Below, in pieces: positions 7,761 through 16,071 of a stretch of 42,698 nt of DNA. Made by a program: the position numbers and the translations under genes. A model generated the notes under the pieces. It worked only from the letters and a program-made list of their open reading frames with translations, was not told where the DNA came from and searched no databases. The DNA is from an uncultured Clostridium sp. Lineage in GTDB: Bacteria > Bacillota > Clostridia > Lachnospirales > Lachnospiraceae. The first letter of the stretch is position 1, and the number at the start of each line of letters is the position of its first letter. The stretch lies in the NCBI GenBank assembly GCA_900555045.1, contig USJW01000032.1, positions 1-42,698 of the forward strand, written 5' to 3'.

Positions 7761-8420
7761 ATGAACTATGTAAAAGAACACTTTGACATGCTCTGTGAGA
7801 TCGGGCAGATGATTGCGGCCCAGTTCGGGGAACACTGCGAGGTCGTGCTCCACGACCTGACCAGGCCGTACGACAGCACCATCGTGGCCATCTGGAACGG
7901 CCATGTGACGGGAAGAAGCGTGGGAGGCGGCGGCACCAACGCGGGTCTCGCGCTCCTCAGGAAGCAGGAAATTCCCAAGGACGAGTACTGCTACATCAAC
8001 CACACGCCGGACGGCAAGATTTTAAAGTCCTCCAGCAAATACTTTGTGGTGAAGGGGAAGATCGTCGGAAGCCTCTGCATCAACCTGGACATCACGGACA
8101 TCGTGGCGGCCCAGAAGTCCTTGGAGGAGATCGGCATGCCCAAGGAAAGCGACCCGGCCAAGCGGGAGGTCTTTGCCAACAACGTGGACGAGCTCCTGGA
8201 CACGATGATCCAGGACGAGCTGACCCAGTTAAACAAGACGGCCGAGGAGCTGTCCAAAGAAGAAAAGATCCAGATCGTGCACAACCTGGACGAGAGAGGC
8301 GCCTTTCTCATCAAGAAGGCCGCCGAGCGGGTGGCGGAATTCTTCGGCATCTCCCGCTTTACCGTCTACAACTATCTGAACGCATCGAACGAGGGGAAAA
8401 ATGAGCAGACTACTGATTAA
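7761..8420 (+). CDS. YheO/DauR-type PAS-domain transcriptional regulator
   Basis: Predicted 219-residue DNA-binding regulator. Residues 1-120 form a YheO-like PAS domain (GEHCEVVLHDLT, then VVKGKIVGSLCINLDIT), and the C-terminal 60 residues hold a helix-turn-helix (GAFLIKKAAERVAEFFGISRFTVYNYLN) typical of this family. Family members include DauR, which controls D-arginine catabolism in Pseudomonas. The gene is divergent from a D-amino acid PLP enzyme and overlaps the D-aminoacylase gene by 20 bases, so it probably senses a D-amino acid or related ligand and controls both operons through the repeats at 7643-7709. Ligand and sign of regulation are unknown. Confidence 0.85.
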   Translation: MNYVKEHFDMLCEIGQMIAAQFGEHCEVVLHDLTRPYDSTIVAIWNGHVTGRSVGGGGTNAGLALLRKQEIPKDEYCYINHTPDGKILKSSSKYFVVKGKIVGSLCINLDITDIVAAQKSLEEIGMPKESDPAKREVFANNVDELLDTMIQDELTQLNKTAEELSKEEKIQIVHNLDERGAFLIKKAAERVAEFFGISRFTVYNYLNASNEGKNEQTTD

Positions 8421-10008
8421 AAACGGCAATGTGTACGACGGCCTGGGAAACGCGCCGTTTACCGCCGATCTTCTCATTGAGGATGACCGGATTACAGAAA
8501 TCGGGCGGGGCATCTGCACTCCGGCCGACCGCGTGATCGACGCCTCAGGGAAAGCCGTGACGCCTGGGTTCATCGACATCCACCGGCACTGCGACATAAA
8601 GCCCTTCAACAACGAACACTACGGGGACTGCATGCTGGCCCAGGGCATCACCTCCACCGTGGTGGGAAACTGCGGGATCTCCATGACGCCCTGCAGCCCC
8701 GACGAGGCGCGCGCCAGGGAAATGTGGGACTTTGACGAGGCGGTTCTGGGCCCCGCCTTCCCCGAAATCCGCACCTACGGCGGCTATCTGCGGGCGCTGG
8801 ATAGCAGGCCCCTCCCGGTCAACTTCGCGGCCATGATCGGGACCGGCTCCGTGAAGATCACCGTGAAGGGCTTCTCGGACACCCCGTTCACGGAGGAGGA
8901 GATGGCCCGGGCCCGGGCGCTCATCGAGTCCGCCATGGCCCAGGGCGCCCCCGGAATCTCGGCCGGGATCATGTACCTGCCGGAGTGCTACAGCACCGCC
9001 GAGGAATTCGGCCGCCTTCTAAAGCCCGTGGGCGTCCGCGGAGGCGTCGCCACCTTCCACATTCGCGGGGAGGGCGACAGCTTAGTGGACAGCGTTCGGG
9101 AGGTCATCGAGATCGGAAAGGCCGCGGGCTGCGCGGTCGAGATCAGCCACTTCAAGTCCTGCGGCATGAAAAACTGGGGCCGGGAGATCCACCGGGCCAT
9201 CGCCTTAATCGAGGAGGCGCGGGCCGCGGGGCAGGACGTGACCGTGGATTTCTACCCCTACGAGGGCGGCTCCACCGCTCTGACCACCATGCTCCCGCCG
9301 GTGTTTGTGGCGGGGGACCTAAACGCTGCCTTACAGAAACTGGGAACGCCTGAGGGTGTCCGGGAATTCCGGCAGCTGGCGGGTGTGGAGTACAGCGACT
9401 GGGACAATTACTGCATCACCCTGGGCTGGGACCGGATCCTGATCTCCGGCGTGGCCCGGGAGCACAACAAAAAGTTCGTCGGCCTGAACGTGACCGAGGC
9501 CGCGAAAAAATTCGGCTTTGAGGACCCCTTCGCCCTGGCCGCGCACCTGATGCACGACGAGGACGGCAAAACCGCCATCATCAACATGAGCATGTGCCAG
9601 GAGGACATCGACGCCGTGGCGCGCCTGCCCTACTCCATCGTGATCTCCGACTCCATCTACGCCGAGACCGACACGCCCCACCCCCGCATGTACGGCGCTT
9701 TCCCGAAGATCATCCGGGAGTACGTGATGGAGCGCGGCCTCTTAACCATGGAGGAGGCCGTCCGGAAGATGACCTCCATGCCCGCCGCCCGGATGCGCCT
9801 TGAGGCGCGGGGCGTCCTTCGGGAGGGGAACTACGCGGATCTAAACATCTTCGATCCGGGAAAATTCCGGGACAACGCCACCTTCCAGAACCCGGCGGTC
9901 TGCGCCTCCGGGTTAGACTGCTGCATCGTGAACGGAAAAATCGCCTATATGGACGGGCATTGCACGGGGGAGACAGCGGGGAAGGTGCTGCGGATTATTT
10001 CCGGATAA
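8401..10008 (+). CDS. N-acyl-D-amino acid deacylase (D-aminoacylase)
   Basis: Predicted 535-residue amidohydrolase-superfamily enzyme that removes the acyl group from N-acyl-D-amino acids. The metal motif His-x-His is in GFIDIHRHCD, the family cysteine is in VVGNCGIS, and further ligand regions are SHFKSCG and FHIRGEGD. The C terminus (MPAARMRL, then ADLNIFDP) is typical of D-aminoacylases and dihydroorotase-like relatives. The length of about 500-535 fits. GAGGGG precedes the ATG inside the end of the regulator gene, so the pair is translationally coupled. It probably feeds free D-amino acids to the divergently encoded PLP enzyme. A D-glutamate- or D-aspartate-specific form cannot be excluded. 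Confidence 0.9.
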   Translation: MSRLLIKNGNVYDGLGNAPFTADLLIEDDRITEIGRGICTPADRVIDASGKAVTPGFIDIHRHCDIKPFNNEHYGDCMLAQGITSTVVGNCGISMTPCSPDEARAREMWDFDEAVLGPAFPEIRTYGGYLRALDSRPLPVNFAAMIGTGSVKITVKGFSDTPFTEEEMARARALIESAMAQGAPGISAGIMYLPECYSTAEEFGRLLKPVGVRGGVATFHIRGEGDSLVDSVREVIEIGKAAGCAVEISHFKSCGMKNWGREIHRAIALIEEARAAGQDVTVDFYPYEGGSTALTTMLPPVFVAGDLNAALQKLGTPEGVREFRQLAGVEYSDWDNYCITLGWDRILISGVAREHNKKFVGLNVTEAAKKFGFEDPFALAAHLMHDEDGKTAIINMSMCQEDIDAVARLPYSIVISDSIYAETDTPHPRMYGAFPKIIREYVMERGLLTMEEAVRKMTSMPAARMRLEARGVLREGNYADLNIFDPGKFRDNATFQNPAVCASGLDCCIVNGKIAYMDGHCTGETAGKVLRIISG

Positions 10009-10034
10009 GGCGCCAAACCAAATCGCCGACAAAA

Positions 10035-10090
10035 AAAGAGGAACAGCAAGCGAAGGGCCGACTGCCCTTCACTCTGCTGTTCCTCTTCTT
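10035..10090. terminator. Bidirectional terminator between the D-aminoacylase and ACT-protein genes
   Basis: A long interrupted hairpin (AAGAGGAACAGCA with TGCTGTTCCTCTT outside, GAAGGGC with GCCCTTC inside) lies between two converging genes. A run of seven A residues on the left and TCTTCTTC on the right give T-rich exits in both directions. Confidence 0.85.
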
Positions 10091-10101
10091 CTATAATATT
10101 T

Positions 10102-10524
10102 CTACCTGCACATCTCCTCATTGCTATACAGCACCAGCCCGCCGTCCTCGATGGCCTTCCCTGCGGTCTCCCCGTCGGATGCCTTCACGATCATGGCCCT
10201 GCGGTCAGCGCTCGCCAGCGCGTACATGTACTCGATGTTCAGTCCCTGGCTGCACAGAATATGGGTCAGCTTGTGCAGCTCGCCCACCTGGTCCTCCAGC
10301 TTCACGGCCAGCACGTCGGTCAGCATGGCGGAGAAGCCCTCCTCGCGCAGCGCCTTCTTTGCCAGCTCCGGGTCGGAAACCACCATGCGCAGCATGCCGT
10401 ACTCCGTGGTGTCGGCCATGCTCAGAGACAGGATATTGATGTTCTGTGTCCTCAGAACATCGGTCACCTGCTCCAGTCTCCCCTGCCGGTTCTCCATAAA
10501 CACAGATAACTGTTTCACAAACAT
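10102..10524 (-). CDS. Double ACT-domain protein of the arylacetate/IOR operon
   Basis: Predicted 140-residue cytoplasmic protein made of two ACT domains (about 1-68 and 70-135). The N terminus MFVKQLSVFMENRQGRLEQV and the second-domain start QVGELHKLTHILCSQGLNIEY are ACT signatures. ACT domains bind amino acids, often allosterically. This type is repeatedly found beside phenylacetate-CoA ligase and indolepyruvate oxidoreductase genes; here it lies 27 bases downstream of a paaK gene. It is probably an amino acid (aromatic?) sensor for these enzymes. The ligand is inferred, and no catalytic domain is present. Confidence 0.85.
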   Translation of the reverse strand: MFVKQLSVFMENRQGRLEQVTDVLRTQNINILSLSMADTTEYGMLRMVVSDPELAKKALREEGFSAMLTDVLAVKLEDQVGELHKLTHILCSQGLNIEYMYALASADRRAMIVKASDGETAGKAIEDGGLVLYSNEEMCR

Positions 10525-10551
10525 AATTTTTCCTCTCTTTCTCAGGAAGTC

Positions 10552-11850
10552 TTATTCCAGGGTGCGCTTGTCGATCACGTGGACGGACTTGCCCATGCTG
10601 CGCTCCAGCCCCTTGGGCTCCACCAGCTTGACCTTCACGGCCAGCCCGATGGCCTGCTGCAGCGCGTACTCGATCCGGCCGGTCAGATTCTCGAGCGCGC
10701 GGATCTCGTCGGAGAAGAAGCGCTCCTCCACCTCCACCTGAACCTCCAGGGTGTCCAGATTGTTCACCCGGTCCACGATCATCAGATAGTGCGGCGTGGT
10801 TCCGCCCATCTCCAGCAGCGCGGACTCGATCTGCGACGGGAACACGTTCACGCCGCGGATAATCAGCATGTCGTCGGTTCTGCCCTTGAACCGGGCGATG
10901 CGCGCGGTGGTTCTGCCGCACTCGCATGTGGAGTGGTCGATGCTGGTCAAATCCTTGGTGCGGTAGCGGATGAGCGGCAGCCCCTCCTTGGTCAGGGTGG
11001 AGAACACCAGCTCGCCGGTCACGCCGTCGCCCACCGGCTTTAACGTCTCCGCGTCCACGATCTCCGGCAGGAAGTGGTCCTCATGCACATGCAGCCCGCT
11101 GTGGAACTGGCAGTCCGTGGCCACGCCCGGCCCCATGATCTCGCTGAGTCCGTAGATGTCGTGGGCCTCGATGCCCAGCTTCTCCTCGATCTTGTGGCGC
11201 ATCCGCTCCGTCCACGGCTCCGCGCCGTTTAAGGATGCCTTCAACTGAATCTTGTCGCGGACCCCCATCTCCTCGATGGTCTCCGCAATGTGAAGCAGGT
11301 AGGAGGGCGTGCACATGATCCCCGTCACGCCGAAGTCGATCATCATGTTGATCAGCTTCTTGGTGTTTCCGGTGGACATGGGCACCACCGTGGCTCCCAG
11401 CTTCTCCGCCCCATAGTGGGCGCCCAGGCCGCCGGTGAACAGGCCGTAGCCGTAGGCCACCTGGATAATGTCGTTTCTCCCCAATCCGGCCATAGTGATA
11501 CACCGGGCCACGCACTCGCTCCAGACGTCGATGTCCCGGCGGGTGTAGCCCACCACCGTGGGTTTCCCCGTGGTGCCGCTGGATGCGTGGATTCGCACGA
11601 TCTGGGAGTTGGGAACCGCAAACAGGCCGAAGGGGTAGGTCTCCCTCAAGTCGTCCTTCGTGGTGAAGGGCAGCTTATCCAGGTCCTCAATCCCCCGGAT
11701 ATCCCCCGGCTCCAGCCCCACCGCCTGCATCTTTTTGCGGTAAAACTCCACGTTGTGGTACACGCGGTCCACCAGCTTTACCAGCCGCGCGCTCTGCAGA
11801 TTCGTCATCTCGTCCCTGCTCATGCACTCTTTTGTCTCATTCCATATCAT
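10552..11850 (-). CDS. paaK: Phenylacetate-CoA ligase family enzyme (copy 1)
   Basis: Predicted 432-residue AMP-forming arylacetate-CoA ligase. The adenylate-forming motif IHASSGTTGKPTVVGYT is intact, followed by the family motifs YGLSEIMGPGV and LPLIRYRTKDLT, the CECGRTTARI segment, and the C-terminal GRTDDMLIIRGVNVFPSQIE. I chose the ATG at 11850 with GGAGAGG nine bases upstream; the longer reading frame up to 11916 lacks support. It is fourth in a five-gene operon, 72 bases after iorB. It would convert phenylacetate, indoleacetate or 4-hydroxyphenylacetate to the CoA ester, or interconvert these with the oxidoreductase product. It is similar to, but clearly diverged from, copy 2. Confidence 0.92.
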   Translation of the reverse strand: MIWNETKECMSRDEMTNLQSARLVKLVDRVYHNVEFYRKKMQAVGLEPGDIRGIEDLDKLPFTTKDDLRETYPFGLFAVPNSQIVRIHASSGTTGKPTVVGYTRRDIDVWSECVARCITMAGLGRNDIIQVAYGYGLFTGGLGAHYGAEKLGATVVPMSTGNTKKLINMMIDFGVTGIMCTPSYLLHIAETIEEMGVRDKIQLKASLNGAEPWTERMRHKIEEKLGIEAHDIYGLSEIMGPGVATDCQFHSGLHVHEDHFLPEIVDAETLKPVGDGVTGELVFSTLTKEGLPLIRYRTKDLTSIDHSTCECGRTTARIARFKGRTDDMLIIRGVNVFPSQIESALLEMGGTTPHYLMIVDRVNNLDTLEVQVEVEERFFSDEIRALENLTGRIEYALQQAIGLAVKVKLVEPKGLERSMGKSVHVIDKRTLE

Positions 11851-11922
11851 GTCCGATATCCTCTCCCCATCATGGCCGGACAGGGGACTCCCTCCCGGCC
11901 GTATTTCTTGCCTCACTCTGCG

Positions 11923-12504
11923 CTACAGCGCGTAACCCGCCTCGAAGGCCATCTTGTTCACCTCGACGGTCTTTGGCGGAACCGTGGTCTCGATCACGGA
12001 GACCCAGTCCTCCTTGGCAAAGCCCATGTGCTTGGCCGCCGCGCCCAGCACGATCACGTTGAACGCCTTCGGCGCGCCCAGCTTCTTTGCCTCCTTCGTG
12101 GCCTCCACCACGATGGTCTCCCGCTCCGCTTTTAACTTCTCCAAAATGCCGTCCGGGTAGGACGCCACCCCCGTCACCACGGTGATGGGATCGATCCGCC
12201 AGTCGTTGACGATCACCACGCCGTCCTTCTTTAAGAAATGCAGGTAGCGCAGCGCTTCCAGCCGCTCAAAGGCGATCAGCACGTCCGCCTGCCCCTCCTC
12301 CACGATGGGCTCCGCCACGGACTCGCCGTAGCGCACAAAGGTCACCACGCTGCCGCCGCGCTGCGCCATCCCGTGGACCTCGGAGAGCTTCACGTCATAG
12401 CCCGCCTGTGTGGCCAGCTTCCCCAAAATCCGGCTGGTTAACAGCGTTCCCTGTCCGCCCACGCCCACAATCATAATATTTTTCGTCGCCATCTTCTCGC
12501 TCAT
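11923..12504 (-). CDS. iorB: Indolepyruvate ferredoxin oxidoreductase, beta subunit
   Basis: Predicted 193-residue gamma/pyruvate-ferredoxin-type subunit that pairs with IorA. The N-terminal NIMIVGVGGQGTLLTSRILG is the family signature, followed by VKLSEVHGMAQRGGSVVTFVR. With IorA it oxidatively decarboxylates aryl-2-oxoacids to aryl-acetyl-CoA while reducing ferredoxin. The ATG at 12504 has AAAGGCGGG upstream within the end of iorA; a GTG at 12513 and an ATG at 12492 are alternatives. It overlaps or abuts the iorA stop at 12506, so the two subunits are translationally coupled. Confidence 0.93.
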   Translation of the reverse strand: MSEKMATKNIMIVGVGGQGTLLTSRILGKLATQAGYDVKLSEVHGMAQRGGSVVTFVRYGESVAEPIVEEGQADVLIAFERLEALRYLHFLKKDGVVIVNDWRIDPITVVTGVASYPDGILEKLKAERETIVVEATKEAKKLGAPKAFNVIVLGAAAKHMGFAKEDWVSVIETTVPPKTVEVNKMAFEAGYAL

Positions 12505-12505
12505 A

Positions 12506-14254
12506 TCACTCACCCGCCTTTACCGTCTCAATCGCATCGAATTTACACAGCTGGCTGCACAGCCCGCAGCCGTTGCACATGGTCTCATCGATGGAAATCG
12601 TGCCGTCCTCGTTCTTCGTCAGAGCCGGGCAGCCCGGGCGCAGACATGCGCCGCACTTCTTGCACTTATCCGGGATGGGCCTGCACTTGTTGGGGAACCT
12701 GACACCCTTAAGCAGCGCGCAGGGGGACTTGGTGATGATCACCGAAACGCCGTCCCTGGCCGTCTCCCGCTTGAATGCCTCCTCCAGTCCCGGCAGGTCG
12801 AAGGCGTTCACCTCGTACACGTGCTCGATTCCCAGAGATTTGCACAGATTGTAGATGCTGATGGCCGGAACCACCTGGCCCTTTAGGGTCTTTCCCGTGG
12901 CCGCGTGGTCCTGGTGCCCGGTCATGCCGGTGGTGGAGTTGTCGAGAATCACCACCGTGCCGTTCGCCTGGTTGTAAACCATGTTCACCAGGGAGTTGAT
13001 TCCCGTGTGCATGAACGTGGAGTCGCCGATCACCGCCACGAAATTCTTCACGAACTCGCGGCCCTTGGCCTTCTCCATGCCGTGCAGGGTGCTGATGCTG
13101 GCGCCCATGCAGATGGTGGTGTCGATGACGCTCAAAGGAGCCACCGCGCCCAGAGTGTAGCAGCCGATGTCGCCGGTCGCATGGATTTTTAGCTTATTGA
13201 GCACGGAGAACACGCTGCGGTGGGGGCAGCCGGGGCAGAGAATCGGCGGGCGCGCCGGAACCTGCGCCGCCGGATTTACGTCCAGCTTCTGGCCCAGAAC
13301 CCGCTCGCGGATCATGTTAGCGCTGTACTCGCCCTGGACCGTGAACAGCTCCTTGCCCACAGCCTTCTCGATCCCCCAGGCCTTCACCTGCTCCTCGATC
13401 ACCGGCTCCAATTCCTCAAATATGTAAAGCTTATCCACCTTGGCCGCGAACTCCTCGATCAGCTTTCTCGGCAGGGGATTGACGATTCCAAGCTTTAAAA
13501 CGGACGCCCCGGGCATGGCCTCCTTCACGTACTGGTAGGCGATTCCCGCGGTGATAAAGCCGACGGACAGGTCGTTGTACTCGACCTTGTTCACCGGAAA
13601 CTCGTTTGCGTCCTCCGCCATCTGCTTTAAGCGGGCTTCCACCACCAGGTGGCGCTTGATGGCGTTTCCGGGCATCATCACGTACTTGGCCATATCCCGC
13701 TCGTAGGGAATGTCAAAGGGCTCCGCGCGCTCCTCAAGCTCCACCAGTCCCTGGGAGTGGGATAAGCGGGTGGTGCTGCGCACGATCACCGGCGTGTCGT
13801 ACTTCTCGCTCAAGTCAAAGGCGTACTTCGTAAACTCCTTGGCCTCGGCGCTGTCCGACGGCTCCAGAACCGGAACCATGGCCGCCCGGGCCACCATGCG
13901 GGTGTCCTGCTCATTCTGGGAGCTGTACATCCCCGGGTCATCCGCCGCAACTAAAACCAGGCCGCCTCTGACGCCGGTGTAAGCCGCCGTGTACAGCGGG
14001 TCCGCCGCCACATTCACCCCCACATGTTTCATGCAGCACATGGAGCGCACGCCCGCGATGGACGCGCCGATCGCCACCTCCGTGGCCACCTTCTCGTTGG
14101 GCGCCCACTCGGTGTAAATCTCATCATATTGGACCAGGCTCTCGCTCACCTCCGTGCTGGGGGTTCCGGGATAGGCGGAGGAGACCTTCACTCCCGCCTC
14201 GTACGCCCCCCTGGCGATGGCTTCATTGCCCAGTAAAATCTTTTTTTCAGACAC
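12506..14254 (-). CDS. iorA: Indolepyruvate ferredoxin oxidoreductase, alpha subunit
   Basis: Predicted 582-residue thiamine pyrophosphate and iron-sulfur subunit. The order is a pyruvate-ferredoxin N-terminal domain (LLGNEAIARGAYEAGVKV, SAYPGTPSTE), a TPP domain (ILCPGCPHRS, then GDSTFMHTGINSLVNMVYN) and a C-terminal double 4Fe-4S ferredoxin domain (CKKCGACLRPGC and CNGCGLCSQLC). It turns indole-, phenyl- or hydroxyphenylpyruvate into the arylacetyl-CoA with reduced ferredoxin. Start: GTG at 14254 with GGAAGG seven bases upstream; the GTG at 14281 lacks spacing to its purine run. The gene sits between two paaK-type ligases, which suggests aromatic amino acid fermentation to aryl acids. Confidence 0.94.
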   Translation of the reverse strand: MSEKKILLGNEAIARGAYEAGVKVSSAYPGTPSTEVSESLVQYDEIYTEWAPNEKVATEVAIGASIAGVRSMCCMKHVGVNVAADPLYTAAYTGVRGGLVLVAADDPGMYSSQNEQDTRMVARAAMVPVLEPSDSAEAKEFTKYAFDLSEKYDTPVIVRSTTRLSHSQGLVELEERAEPFDIPYERDMAKYVMMPGNAIKRHLVVEARLKQMAEDANEFPVNKVEYNDLSVGFITAGIAYQYVKEAMPGASVLKLGIVNPLPRKLIEEFAAKVDKLYIFEELEPVIEEQVKAWGIEKAVGKELFTVQGEYSANMIRERVLGQKLDVNPAAQVPARPPILCPGCPHRSVFSVLNKLKIHATGDIGCYTLGAVAPLSVIDTTICMGASISTLHGMEKAKGREFVKNFVAVIGDSTFMHTGINSLVNMVYNQANGTVVILDNSTTGMTGHQDHAATGKTLKGQVVPAISIYNLCKSLGIEHVYEVNAFDLPGLEEAFKRETARDGVSVIITKSPCALLKGVRFPNKCRPIPDKCKKCGACLRPGCPALTKNEDGTISIDETMCNGCGLCSQLCKFDAIETVKAGE

Positions 14255-14320
14255 GTTAATACCTTCCTTTCCTTCTATCACTCCTGCCTCCGCGCGGCGG
14301 GGACAGTTATTTCTCGTTTA

Positions 14321-15637
14321 TCACAGCTTCTCCGGGTCGTTTCTCAGATCAGTGACGCGCTTGGCCTTGCCCTCGAACCGCTGCAGGGTGTTGGGCGATA
14401 CCAGCTGAATCTTGGCGTCTAAGCCCAGCATCAGGCGCATCTTCTCCCGTAGGCTGTGGTCCAGATTCTCAAGCGCTGCGTAGGAGTCCATCATGGCCTC
14501 CGCCTCCACCTCCACCTTGATGGTCAGAAGGTCGCTGTGGTTCTTTCTGTCCAGCACGATCTCGTAGTTGGGGCCGATGCCCTCGGTGTTGATTAACACC
14601 TCCTCGATCTGGCTGGGGAACACGTTGACGCCGCGGATCTTTAACATGTCGTCCGTGCGCCCCGACAGGTTCTCCATTCGCACCGTAGTCCGGCCGCAGG
14701 AGCAGGGCTCATACATCAGCCGCGTGATGTCGCGGGTCCGGTAGCGGATCAGCGGCAGCGCCTCCTTGGTCAGGCAGGTGATCACAAGCTCGCCCTTCTC
14801 CCCGGGCGGCAGCACCTCGCCGGTCTTCGGGTCGATGACCTCCGGGATAAAGTGGTCCTCATTCACGTGCATGCCGTTGAGCTTCAGGCACTCGCCCGAC
14901 ACGCCGGGCCCCATCAGCTCGCTCATGCCGTAGTTCTGGGTCAGGTTCACATCCTCGCCCCAGACCTTGTACAGCTCGTTTCGCATGGCCTCGGTCATCA
15001 GCTCGCTCCCCAAAACCAGGGTCTTTACCTTTAAATCCCGCTTGGGCTCCAGGCCCATCTCCTTCGCCACCTCGGCGATCCGCATGGCGTAGGAGGGAGT
15101 CGCAACCAGCAGGGTCGTCTCAAAGTCCTTCATGTACATCAGCTGCTTCTGGGTGTTGCCTGTGGACGAGGGGACGATGGCGGCTCCCACCTTCTCCAAG
15201 CCGTTGTGCAGTCCCAGCGCGCCGGTGAACATCCCGTAGCCAAAGCAGATCTGCGCCACATCGTCCTCCGTTGCCCCGGCGGCCACCGCCAGACGCGCCA
15301 CGCACTCCCGCCACACCTCCAGGTCCGCGGACGTGTAGCCCACCACCGTGGGTTTTCCGGTGGTTCCGCTGGACGCATGGATCCGGCGCAGCTTCTTTCT
15401 CGGCACCGCGAACAGCCCGTAGGGGTAATTGTCCCGCATATCCTGCTTGGTGGTGAACGGCAGTTCCTTCAAATCCGCCAGGCTCTTTATGTCCTCCGGC
15501 TTCACGCCGGCCGCGTCCATCTTCGCCCGGTACGCGGGCACGTTCTCATAAACCCGTTTCACCGTGTCCTTCAAACGGCTTAACTGCAGCGCTTCCATCT
15601 CCTCGCGGGACATCGTCTCTTCTCTCGCCCAAATCAT
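14321..15637 (-). CDS. paaK: Phenylacetate-CoA ligase family enzyme (copy 2)
   Basis: Predicted 438-residue AMP-forming ligase, first gene of the arylpyruvate operon. Motifs match copy 1: IHASSGTTGKPTVVGYT, YGMSELMGPGV, LPLIRYRTRDIT, CSCGRTTVRM and GRTDDMLKIRGVNVFPSQIE. The middle and C-terminal parts differ enough for a distinct aryl substrate. AGGAGG lies seven bases before the ATG, and a consensus promoter lies about 110 bases upstream. A 66-base gap leads to iorA. Two ligases around one oxidoreductase may serve different aromatic acids or opposite flux directions (CoA release with ATP gain is chemically possible only for ADP-forming ligases, so activation is the safer reading). Confidence 0.92.
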   Translation of the reverse strand: MIWAREETMSREEMEALQLSRLKDTVKRVYENVPAYRAKMDAAGVKPEDIKSLADLKELPFTTKQDMRDNYPYGLFAVPRKKLRRIHASSGTTGKPTVVGYTSADLEVWRECVARLAVAAGATEDDVAQICFGYGMFTGALGLHNGLEKVGAAIVPSSTGNTQKQLMYMKDFETTLLVATPSYAMRIAEVAKEMGLEPKRDLKVKTLVLGSELMTEAMRNELYKVWGEDVNLTQNYGMSELMGPGVSGECLKLNGMHVNEDHFIPEVIDPKTGEVLPPGEKGELVITCLTKEALPLIRYRTRDITRLMYEPCSCGRTTVRMENLSGRTDDMLKIRGVNVFPSQIEEVLINTEGIGPNYEIVLDRKNHSDLLTIKVEVEAEAMMDSYAALENLDHSLREKMRLMLGLDAKIQLVSPNTLQRFEGKAKRVTDLRNDPEKL

Positions 15638-15734
15638 GGTCTGACCTCCTAAATTCCGGGGCAGCTCGCGCCCCTCTCAGCAAGACATTAAAAGTATAAC
15701 ATTCTTTTATTTATTTGTCTGCTGTTTTTGTGCA

Positions 15735-15773
15735 ATTATAACACATTCTACGGCAGTTTCAGCGGGATGTCAA
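15735..15773 (-). promoter_or_regulatory. Promoter of the paaK-iorA-iorB-paaK-ACT operon
   Basis: On the minus strand TTGACA (15773-15768) and TAGAAT (15750-15745) are 17 bases apart, a near-consensus SigA promoter. A second extended -10 (TGTTATAAT, hexamer at 15740-15735) lies just downstream. A small palindrome, AAAGCG-TTGG-CGCTTT (15795-15810), lies upstream of the -35 and could bind a regulator. Confidence 0.7.
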
Positions 15774-15810
15774 CCGCTTTTGCTTTATTTATTTAAAGCG
15801 TTGGCGCTTT

Positions 15811-15970
15811 TATGTGAGAGTGTGCATGAAGAGGGGTGCGAAGGAGGTGGGAATGGGGTGGGAACAGGCTGCGATGGGGTTGCAATAAGCCGCTGTTGTC
15901 CGGGCTGTTCAGTTGATGAAAGCTGTGGACGGTGTTTCTGCTCTTGCATAACTCTGCTTGTACATTTATT
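15811..15970. other. Intergenic stretch without a recognised gene
   Basis: The 434-base gap between the paaK operon and the Fic gene holds the paaK promoter on the left and the Fic promoter boxes on the right. This middle part is purine-rich on the plus strand (GAAGGAGGTGGGAATGGGG-like) and has no credible coding frame with a ribosome binding site. Confidence 0.5.
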
Positions 15971-16047
15971 TTTTTCGTCCAGCTATTGAATTTTTCGTCC
16001 AGATTAGGCTATAATATGGACGAAAGGATAAAAGGCTGGACGAAAAA
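15971..16047. repeat. Four TTCGTCC boxes (two direct, two inverted) upstream of the Fic gene
   Basis: TTTTTCGTCCAG occurs at 15971-15982 and 15991-16002. The reverse complement occurs as TGGACGAAAG at 16017-16026 and CTGGACGAAAAA at 16036-16047. The outermost matched pair (15989-16002 with 16036-16050) is a 14-bp inverted repeat. The boxes overlap the spacer and start region of the Fic promoter, as operators would. Confidence 0.7.
15986..16015 (+). promoter_or_regulatory. Promoter of the Fic gene
   Basis: The -35 TTGAAT (15986-15991) and consensus -10 TATAAT (16010-16015) are 18 bases apart, and the start site would be near 16022. The second TTCGTCC box fills the spacer and the first inverted box covers the start site, so the promoter looks tightly controlled. 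Confidence 0.7.
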
Positions 16048-16071
16048 ATTCTATCAAAGCCGGGGACGAAT

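Noticed and set aside
11290..12135. Long plus-strand frame over paaK and iorB
   Set aside because: Antisense shadow of two clear genes, with His/Gly/Val-rich content and no recognisable motif.
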